A stretch of 7,367 nucleotides of DNA, taken from contig DASVSC010000302.1 in the NCBI GenBank assembly GCA_036388295.1, positions 1 through 7,367 of the forward strand, read 5' to 3'. Positions within the stretch are counted from its first letter, which is position 1. Each line of letters starts with the position of its first letter. Source of the stretch: RYN-431 sp036388295 (GTDB taxonomy: Bacteria > Planctomycetota > Phycisphaerae > Tepidisphaerales > Tepidisphaeraceae). Made by a program: the position numbers and the translations under genes. Under the pieces are notes generated by a model that worked only from the letters and a program-made list of their open reading frames with translations, did not search any database and had not been told where the DNA came from. Below, piece by piece: positions 1 to 5,040 of this stretch.

Positions 1-30
1 TGGTTTATCGGACGCGGGCGTCGAAAATGC

Positions 31-60
31 TTGACAGTCCAGCGGCCGTAAGGCTACACC
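31..60 (+). promoter_or_regulatory. Candidate sigma70-type promoter of the receiver gene
   Basis: A perfect -35 hexamer TTGACA lies at 31-36. A weak -10 candidate (CTACAC/TACACC, around 54-60) follows at 17-18 bases spacing. Transcription would begin near 66, leaving a leader of about 15 bases that contains the AGGGAG ribosome binding site at 71-76. The -35 is convincing and the -10 is poor. If real, this promoter excludes the upstream in-frame ATG at 27 as the start of the downstream gene. Confidence 0.45.
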
Positions 61-80
61 AAACCGCAACAGGGAGCGAC

Positions 81-491
81 ATGTCGACCACACTAACGGG
101 CAAACGCATTCTTCTGGTCGACGACGATCAGGACATTCTCACGAGCATGCAGGCCGCCTTCGAACCGACTGGCGCGACGATCGACACGGCCGGCAACGGG
201 AACAAGGCCGTCGAGCTGGCGGAAAAGAACACGCCGGACGTGGTCATCCTCGACATGATGCTGCCGGGCCGCAGTGGCTTCCTAGTGCTCGAAAAGCTGC
301 AATCCGAAAAGGCCAAGGCCAAGCGGCCGCGCGGGAGCGCGCCGCACGTGATCATGATCACCGGCAATCAGGGCAACCGGCACAAGATGTATGCCGAGAC
401 GCTGGGCGCTGAGGCCTATTTCATCAAGCCCGTGAAGCTCGACAAGCTGATCGCCATCGCCGAGAAGCTGTGCGGCGTTGCCGCTGAGTAA
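81..491 (+). CDS. Stand-alone response regulator receiver protein (CheY-like)
   Basis: A 136-residue protein consisting of a single receiver domain with no output domain. It should accept a phosphoryl group from a histidine kinase and act by protein-protein contact in the cytoplasm. The acidic pocket VDDD is at residues 13-16, the phospho-acceptor is Asp58 in ILDMMLPG, the switch Thr is Thr94 in MITGN and the conserved Lys is Lys116 in IKPVK, so all the key residues of the family are present. A Lys/Arg-rich stretch (residues 77-84) makes the segment before beta4 longer than in CheY. The start at 81 is chosen because AGGGAG lies 4 bases upstream; the in-frame ATG at 27 would add 18 residues unlike a receiver domain and would precede a TTGACA -35 element. 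No kinase gene is in the window, so the pathway is unknown. A strong terminator follows, suggesting the transcript ends here. Confidence 0.93.
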   Translation: MSTTLTGKRILLVDDDQDILTSMQAAFEPTGATIDTAGNGNKAVELAEKNTPDVVILDMMLPGRSGFLVLEKLQSEKAKAKRPRGSAPHVIMITGNQGNRHKMYAETLGAEAYFIKPVKLDKLIAIAEKLCGVAAE

Positions 492-533
492 CTAAGGCTA
501 CGCTCGATCGGCCGAACATAATTGCATCCTGAC

Positions 534-565
534 CAGCCGGCGGCTCACCCGCCGGCTGATTTTTT
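534..565 (+). terminator. Intrinsic terminator after the receiver gene
   Basis: A perfect 10-bp stem (CAGCCGGCGG at 534-543 with CCGCCGGCTG at 549-558) closes a 5-base loop and is followed by A and six T. It sits 43 bases after the stop codon, so it separates the receiver gene from the glycoside-hydrolase-like gene. Confidence 0.9.
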
Positions 566-801
566 GCGCCCGCCGTACGGCGAAAGCGTCCGCAATGAGC
601 GGCCGCGTTAAAAAACTATCATCAAGTTTCGGTCCGACAGTAACCGCCCCAGCGTGGCTAAGACGGCACGCACCCCACCTCTTCACCGCTCGCGTTCGAT
701 GTTATCGGCCGCACCCAAAGCCCCGATTTAACCCAAGCTCTAAGGTCGCTCCCGCATTGGTTCGATGCCATCTCCGCAGAGTCGTAACGACGAGGAGAGC
801 G
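566..801 (+). other. Non-coding leader upstream of the first hydrolase gene
   Basis: These 236 bases contain no convincing gene. The downstream reading frame stays open back to 595, but the extra 69 residues are Arg/Pro-rich, resemble nothing and have no ribosome binding site, so I treat them as untranslated. A perfect 12-base palindrome, CGCCGTACGGCG, is at 571-582. I could not identify a reliable -35/-10 pair. The promoter of the downstream gene must lie here or the gene is read through from upstream; the terminator at 534-565 argues for the former. Confidence 0.5.
792..797 (+). promoter_or_regulatory. Ribosome binding site that sets the start at 802
   Basis: GAGGAG lies 4 bases before the ATG at 802. 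The alternative ATG at 823 (protein starting MKQAAAARH) has only a weak purine run upstream, and the ATG at 595 has none. This site is therefore the main reason for placing the start at 802. Confidence 0.75.
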
Positions 802-2550
802 ATGCGAAGCCAAGAGAACAACATGAAACAAGCCGCCGCCGCCCGCCACGCCGTGGCGAACCTGGAACAGCTCGAAGACCGCAAGTACCGGTCGGGCAGC
901 CAAGAGATCGGCATCAATGTCAACGACAGCAGTTCACGGGCCTACGCCGAATCACTGCCGGTGCTCAAAGCCGTCGGCGTGACCAGCGTCCGCCTGTGGT
1001 ACGGCGTCGACAACTGGTCGGACCGCAAGATCGAAAGTGGCCTCCAACGCGCCATCGATTACCACAGCCAGGGTTACGACGTCACCGTCACCATCGCCAT
1101 CGATGACAAGCAGGTGCCCAGCACCGGCGAAGTCCGGGGCTGGTTCGAATGGGCCGCGGGCAACGACGCGTTGCGCCGGGCTGTCGACCGCTGGCAGGTC
1201 GGCAATGAGGTCGATTCGCCCAACTACTTCAAGGGCACCCTCAAGCAGTACGTGAACAACTTCCTAAAGCCCGCCAGCGCCGCGCTGCATGCCGAAGGGG
1301 AGAAGGTCATCAGCGGCAGCGTGAGTTGGAACCCCGAAGACGTCCGCGAAATGATCGGCTACGGGATGCTGGACCACGTCGACTACGTCGGCTTCCACCC
1401 GTACGCCAAGGGCGTGGCGATGCAGAAGCAGCGCATCGGCGAGATCCACGACGTCGTCGACGGCCGCAAGCCGATTATCGCGACCGAGTGGAACATTCGC
1501 GGCTTCGAGAACAACAAGTCGCAATGGGCCGCCTCGCTGGACGACGCCTACGGGCAAGTCCGCGCCGGGTTCGACATCGACTACTATTTCTGCCTGTTCA
1601 CCGTCAACACCCCCGCCGGTCCTGCGGGCCTGATGAGCAACAAGGGCGTGATCAACCGGCCGTTCTACAACGCCTTCCTGAAGGCCAGCCACGGTGTCGG
1701 TTCGTCCACACCGCTGCCGGGCAACGGCGGGAACACGGGTGGGAACACGGGCGGCAACACAGGTAACACTGGCAACACGCCGAGTGGCGTGGAATCGAAG
1801 ATTGCCCTGTACAACGCCGACACCGATCGCGTCATCAGCGGCTACACGGACATCAAGCCCGGCGAGGTGATCGACCTGGCCGACCTGCCGACGCGGAACG
1901 TCGCCCTGGTAGTCGTCCCGACGAACAACGCCAAGAGCGTGAAGATGACGCTCAACGGCGACACGAAGATCGAAAACAACCTGCCGTACGCCTACTTCGG
2001 CGACAACGGCAGCGACCTGCACGGCCGGGCGATGGGTGCCGGCAACTACACGCTGAGCGTCACCCCGTACACGGCCGACAACGCCGGCGGCCGGGCCTTC
2101 GCCAAGCGGACCGTGAACTTCAAGTTCACCGACAGCGGCACCACGCCGCCGACCGACCCGAAGCCGACCCAGCCAACGCCGGGCCAGGACGCCGACAAGA
2201 GGGCCGAGTTGCAGAGCTACTCGCTCGTCAACGCCAAGACCGGGCAGATCATCAAGGGCTACGAGCACCTGACCAAGCACACGACGATCTCGCTGGCGTC
2301 GCTGTCCACCCGGTCGCTCGCCCTGATCGCGAACGCCGACGAGGACACCCGCAGCGTCCGCCTGAAGGCCGACGGTTACACGCGGGTCGAGAACAACCTG
2401 CCGTACGCCGCCTTCGGCGACAACAACGGCAAGTTCGCCACCTGGAAGCCGACCAAGGGGTCCTACTCCTTCTCCGGCACCGCCTACAGCGGCAAGGGTG
2501 CGACGGGCGACAAGGGCACGGGCCTGTCGATAACTCTGAAGTTCGTGTGA
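802..2550 (+). CDS. Exported clan GH-A-like glycoside hydrolase with two C-terminal beta modules
   Basis: A 582-residue protein, probably secreted or surface-bound and acting on a polysaccharide; the substrate is unknown. Residues 20-31 contain LEQLEDR, the core of the LEPR-XLL type tag, but the usual hydrophobic tail is replaced by KYRSG, and no Sec signal peptide is visible. Residues 36-293 look like a compact (beta/alpha)8 barrel. Glu136 in VGNEVD fits the clan GH-A acid/base, Glu229 in ATEWN fits the nucleophile, and His199 in VGFHPYA fits the usual strand-6 motif. A Gly/Asn/Thr linker (about 301-328) leads to two related modules (about 331-445 and 468-582), each with an ENNLPYAxFGD motif, separated by a Pro/Thr linker. 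The gene is followed by its own terminator. Its barrel is about 50% identical to that of the protein encoded at 3223-4914. The exact GH family cannot be assigned by eye. Confidence 0.85.
   Translation: MRSQENNMKQAAAARHAVANLEQLEDRKYRSGSQEIGINVNDSSSRAYAESLPVLKAVGVTSVRLWYGVDNWSDRKIESGLQRAIDYHSQGYDVTVTIAIDDKQVPSTGEVRGWFEWAAGNDALRRAVDRWQVGNEVDSPNYFKGTLKQYVNNFLKPASAALHAEGEKVISGSVSWNPEDVREMIGYGMLDHVDYVGFHPYAKGVAMQKQRIGEIHDVVDGRKPIIATEWNIRGFENNKSQWAASLDDAYGQVRAGFDIDYYFCLFTVNTPAGPAGLMSNKGVINRPFYNAFLKASHGVGSSTPLPGNGGNTGGNTGGNTGNTGNTPSGVESKIALYNADTDRVISGYTDIKPGEVIDLADLPTRNVALVVVPTNNAKSVKMTLNGDTKIENNLPYAYFGDNGSDLHGRAMGAGNYTLSVTPYTADNAGGRAFAKRTVNFKFTDSGTTPPTDPKPTQPTPGQDADKRAELQSYSLVNAKTGQIIKGYEHLTKHTTISLASLSTRSLALIANADEDTRSVRLKADGYTRVENNLPYAAFGDNNGKFATWKPTKGSYSFSGTAYSGKGATGDKGTGLSITLKFV
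1723..1782 (+). repeat. Gly-Asn-Thr linker coded by degenerate 12-base tandem units
   Basis: Within the hydrolase gene, successive units of the form GGGAACACGGGT, GGGAACACGGGC and GGCAACACAGGT, followed by shorter derivatives, encode (G)GNTG repeats at residues 309-325. This is a low-complexity, flexible inter-domain linker. Such tandem coding repeats can change copy number by slippage. Confidence 0.7.
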
Positions 2551-2586
2551 AATAACACGCGTCCGATAACGGGCATGCCGCAATGA

Positions 2587-2633
2587 GCGGATTCGGCGGA
2601 TTCGGGTCACCCCGGCCGCCGAATCCGCGTTTT
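2587..2633 (+). terminator. Intrinsic terminator after the first hydrolase gene
   Basis: A perfect 13-bp stem is formed by 2587-2599 (GCGGATTCGGCGG) and 2616-2628. The 16-base loop can itself fold a small CGGG/CCCG hairpin. The stem is followed by G and four T, so the T tract is short but the stem is very stable. It lies 36 bases after the stop codon. Confidence 0.8.
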
Positions 2634-3004
2634 CAGTACGCAAATCGCGGTTCAGAATCATGATCGTCCTCACAACGACATTCGGCCTAAGGTGAAAACT
2701 TTAATCTTTTTTCATTTCGGCGGAAATTGCGCTAGCAAGCGACCGACCGAATGAATAGAAAGGTGTCAGACATGCGGGCCGTCGAAGCCGCCGCCGTCCG
2801 GAAGGACTAAGGCAAGATCGACAAGCCTGAGCCTGTCTGAAGTATCGGGCGGACGTGCCGTGGGCGGTCGGGAAGCAACCGAACGCCTGCTGTAACCAAC
2901 GGCTCCCCGCCAAGCTGTTCGATCTCTCCACTTCTTGTGGCGTCCTCCCAGGACGGCCACACGGACACACGGCTGCCGCCGTCGCTGTTCGCGGTGATCG
3001 AAAA

Positions 3005-3016
3005 CGGGTGCACCCG
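3005..3016. promoter_or_regulatory. 12-base palindrome CGGGTGCACCCG, possible operator
   Basis: A perfect palindrome containing GGGTGCA on both strands. A further TGCACCC lies at 3019-3025, ten bases after the one inside the palindrome (about one helical turn), and GGGTGCA recurs at 3099-3105. The arrangement resembles a multi-site repressor or activator target upstream of the gene at 3223. There is no direct evidence of a binding protein. Confidence 0.3.
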
Positions 3017-3032
3017 CTTGCACCCGACGAAG

Positions 3033-3044
3033 CGAGGGCCCTCG
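3033..3044. repeat. 12-base palindrome CGAGGGCCCTCG
   Basis: A perfect palindrome 16 bases after the preceding one, in the same leader. It could be a protein binding site. It has no T tract and no loop, so it is not a terminator. Function is unknown. Confidence 0.25.
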
Positions 3045-3202
3045 GTCCTCCATACATCGTGTTTACGTCGGTTTTGTCCCGGCAGTCGGTCCCGCGAAGG
3101 GTGCAACGTCCTTCGTGGTGCGCCCTCTCCCCGTCCGCGTCCTGTCGCTTCAGGCCACGCACGGTATGACGAACCGGCACCGAGTGTTGGCGCGGCAGCC
3201 TT

Positions 3203-3214
3203 AAGCGGCCGCTT
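3203..3214. promoter_or_regulatory. 12-base palindrome AAGCGGCCGCTT abutting the ribosome binding site
   Basis: A perfect palindrome ending one base before the GGAG at 3216-3219. Its position next to the translation start means that a bound protein, or an AAGC/GCTT hairpin with a GGCC loop, could affect initiation of the second hydrolase gene. This role is inferred from position only. Confidence 0.3.
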
Positions 3215-3215
3215 C

Positions 3216-3219
3216 GGAG
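3216..3219 (+). promoter_or_regulatory. Ribosome binding site of the second hydrolase gene
   Basis: GGAG lies 3 bases before the ATG at 3223 and 9 bases before an in-frame ATG at 3229. The later ATG has the more normal spacing, so the true start may be 3229, giving a protein two residues shorter (starting MLIRST). Confidence 0.6.
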
Positions 3220-3222
3220 AAA

Positions 3223-4914
3223 ATGTACATGCTGATTCGTTCCACCCGCCCCGCGACCGATTCGACCGGCTTTGAAAACCTTGAGCAGCGCAACCTGTTC
3301 ACCGCCAGCTACGACATCGGCATCAACGTCAACGATGCCAGCGCGGCCATGGTCGCCAAAGCCACACCGATCATGAAGAGCCTGGGCGTTAAGACGATCC
3401 GCTTGTGGTCGACTGTCAGTGACTTCAACAGCCGTACCCTGCCCGCCCCGTTCCAGCGTGCGGTCGACTACAGCCGCGCCGGCTTCGACGTCATGATGGA
3501 AGTGCACACAAAGGACGGCAACGTCCCGAACGCGGCGGCCGTCAAGGGCTGGTTCGCATGGGCCGCCACGCAGCCGGGTGTCGCCGACGCCATTGACCAT
3601 TGGGAAATCGGCAACGAAGTCGACGCCTACCAATACTGGAAGGGCAGCCTCTCGCAGTACGTCAACCAGTACCTCAAGCCCGCCTACGAGTCCCTGAACC
3701 CCTTGGGCGAAGAAGTCGTCAGCGCCGGCCCCAGCTGGAATCCGCAAGACATCCAGGAAATGATCGACCACGGCATGCTGAACTACACCGACTACGTCGG
3801 TGCCCACCCGTACGCCAACGGCGTGTCGCAGGTAAAACAGCGGATCCAGCAGATCAACGCCGTCGTCGCCGGCCGCAAGCCGATCGCCGCCACGGAGTGG
3901 AACGTCCGCGGCTACGAAGGGGACAAGACCAAGTGGGCCAACGCCATCAAGGAAGCCTACCCCTACATCAAGGCCGGCTTTGATCTGAACTACTACTTCT
4001 GCCTCGAAGTCCAGAACACGCCCGCCGGCCCCGGCGGCATCCTCACCACCGGCGGCGCGCTGAACCAGCCGTTCTACAACGCCGTCGCCACGTTCAACGA
4101 TTCGGGCGAAGTCGAAACCCCCGCCCCGACCGAGCCCGGCAGCACGCCCAGCGGCTCCACCGCCACCATCACCGGCACGCTGTTCAATGACCGCGACGAA
4201 GACGGCATCTTTGACTCGGGCGAATCCGCCACCGGCAGTCGGACGGTTTACCTCGACAGCAACGCCAACGGCGAGTTCGACAGCGGCGAAAAGAGCACAA
4301 CGTCCAACGCCGACGGCGTCTACACCTTCAGCGGCCTGTCGGCCGGCACGTACAACGTCAGCCGCGTCTTCCCCGGCGGCTACAAGCTGAGCAACAACGA
4401 CAAGGGCTACGTCACCACGACCGTAGCCACCGCCCAGAAGCGCACTGGCGTCAACCTCGGCACCACCGAGTTCGAATCCACGGGCTCGCCGAGCGCCCCG
4501 TCGACGCCAACCACGCCGACCACACCCACGACACCCACGACGCCGACCGACCCCGATGCTCCCGCCGCCACCGTTTCCGAATTGCTGCTGATCAATGCGG
4601 CGACGAATCAGGTCATCGGCTCAATGCCGGTCATCAAGGGCGATACGACGATTCAGCTCAAACTGCTGCCCAAGACGGGCATCAACATCAAGGCCGTCAC
4701 CAGCGACAACGTCGAAAGCGTCAAATTGACGGCCCTCGGCCGGACCGTGACCGAAAGCAACACGCCGTACGCCTTGTTCGGCGACGTCGACGGCGATTAC
4801 AACGCCTGGAGCCCCAAGAAAGGCAGCTACACCGTCAGCGCGACGGCGTACACCGGCGAAAACGCTACCGGCACACGCGGCGGCACGCTCACGGCAACGA
4901 TCACCATCGTCTAA
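3223..4914 (+). CDS. Exported clan GH-A-like glycoside hydrolase with SdrD B-like domain and C-terminal beta module
   Basis: A 563-residue paralogue of the protein encoded at 802-2550. Residues 17-28 read FENLEQRNLFTA, a well-formed LEPR-XLL type tag, and there is no classical signal peptide. The barrel spans about residues 32-289. Glu132 in IGNEVD is the candidate acid/base, Glu225 in ATEWN the candidate nucleophile, and His195 sits in VGAHPYA. Residues 314-417 form an SdrD B/Cna B-like domain whose acidic turns (FNDRDEDGIFDSGE and LDSNANGEFDSGE) look like calcium-binding loops. A Pro/Thr linker (about 423-448) leads to one C-terminal module (about 450-563) with PYALFGD and TAYTGENATG. It is probably an extracellular or cell-surface polysaccharide-active enzyme with unknown substrate. 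It is flanked by a long leader and a terminator, so it is probably monocistronic. GH family membership is uncertain; the duplication relationship is clear. Confidence 0.87.
   Translation: MYMLIRSTRPATDSTGFENLEQRNLFTASYDIGINVNDASAAMVAKATPIMKSLGVKTIRLWSTVSDFNSRTLPAPFQRAVDYSRAGFDVMMEVHTKDGNVPNAAAVKGWFAWAATQPGVADAIDHWEIGNEVDAYQYWKGSLSQYVNQYLKPAYESLNPLGEEVVSAGPSWNPQDIQEMIDHGMLNYTDYVGAHPYANGVSQVKQRIQQINAVVAGRKPIAATEWNVRGYEGDKTKWANAIKEAYPYIKAGFDLNYYFCLEVQNTPAGPGGILTTGGALNQPFYNAVATFNDSGEVETPAPTEPGSTPSGSTATITGTLFNDRDEDGIFDSGESATGSRTVYLDSNANGEFDSGEKSTTSNADGVYTFSGLSAGTYNVSRVFPGGYKLSNNDKGYVTTTVATAQKRTGVNLGTTEFESTGSPSAPSTPTTPTTPTTPTTPTDPDAPAATVSELLLINAATNQVIGSMPVIKGDTTIQLKLLPKTGINIKAVTSDNVESVKLTALGRTVTESNTPYALFGDVDGDYNAWSPKKGSYTVSATAYTGENATGTRGGTLTATITIV
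4500..4550 (+). repeat. Pro/Thr-rich linker coded by short tandem repeats
   Basis: Units of the form ACG-CC(A/G)-ACC and ACA-CCC-ACG repeat here and encode TPT repeats (about residues 427-443). The linker joins the SdrD B-like domain to the C-terminal module. It is typical of flexible linkers in secreted multidomain carbohydrate-active proteins. Confidence 0.65.
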
Positions 4915-4939
4915 CCCGACGGGCCATGTCCGTCGGCCC

Positions 4940-4975
4940 GCCGCCGCGACCCCGGAGGGGACGCGGCGGCTTTTT
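4940..4975 (+). terminator. Intrinsic terminator after the second hydrolase gene
   Basis: A 9-bp GC stem (4940-4948 GCCGCCGCG with 4962-4970 CGCGGCGGC) continues past an A/A mismatch into CCCC/GGGG around a GGA loop, and is followed by five T. A smaller hairpin (CCGACGG at 4916-4922 with CCGTCGG at 4930-4936) lies between the stop codon and this stem. Confidence 0.9.
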
Positions 4976-5040
4976 CTTGCGCCCTGATCTTACCGGCCGC
5001 CGCTTGATTGTTGGGTCCGCGGTCGTGACACTCCGGCCCG

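Larger units (their letters stand above)
2634..3222 (+). other. Long non-coding region before the second hydrolase gene
   Basis: These 589 bases show no convincing gene. Open frames on both strands (for example 2855-3169 plus) are Arg/Pro/Ser-rich and lack good ribosome binding sites and recognisable motifs. The left part (2690-2765) is AT-richer than its surroundings and could hold a promoter, but no hexamer pair stands out. A possible hairpin (GGCG...CGCC with an inner CGG/CCG) lies around 2869-2893. The right part holds three 12-base palindromes and a cluster of GGGTGCA motifs, reported separately. The length is unusual for so compact a stretch and suggests regulatory sequence, an unrecognised RNA or a decayed gene. 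Confidence 0.5.

Noticed and set aside
595..801. N-terminal extension of the first hydrolase frame back to the ATG at 595
   Set aside because: There is no ribosome binding site, the Arg/Pro-rich sequence is unlike any signal peptide, and it would displace the LEPR-XLL type tag from the N-terminus, where such tags occur.
1264..2673. 469-residue open frame on the minus strand opposite the first hydrolase gene
   Set aside because: It is a shadow of the high third-position GC of the real gene. It is Val/Arg/Gly-rich, has no recognisable motif, and runs across the terminator at 2587-2633.
2772..2810. 12-codon open frame (MRAVEAAAVRKD) with a purine run upstream, possible leader peptide
   Set aside because: It is too short to judge, lacks runs of a regulatory amino acid, and has no paired attenuator-terminator structure that I can see.
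2815..2905. Possible riboswitch (GGGAAGCAACCGAACGCC resembles part of the c-di-GMP-I aptamer)
   Set aside because: The likeness is limited to a short string. The GAAA tetraloop, its receptor and the overall three-way junction are not found.
2855..3169. 104-residue plus-strand open frame in the long gap
   Set aside because: It is Arg/Pro/Ser-rich with no ribosome binding site or recognisable motif, and is overlapped by other open frames of the same quality, as expected by chance in GC-rich DNA.
2701..3807. 368-residue open frame on the minus strand across the long gap and the start of the second hydrolase
   Set aside because: Its composition changes abruptly where it leaves the overlap with the plus-strand gene, it has no domain motifs, and its first half is the antisense of a clear catalytic domain.
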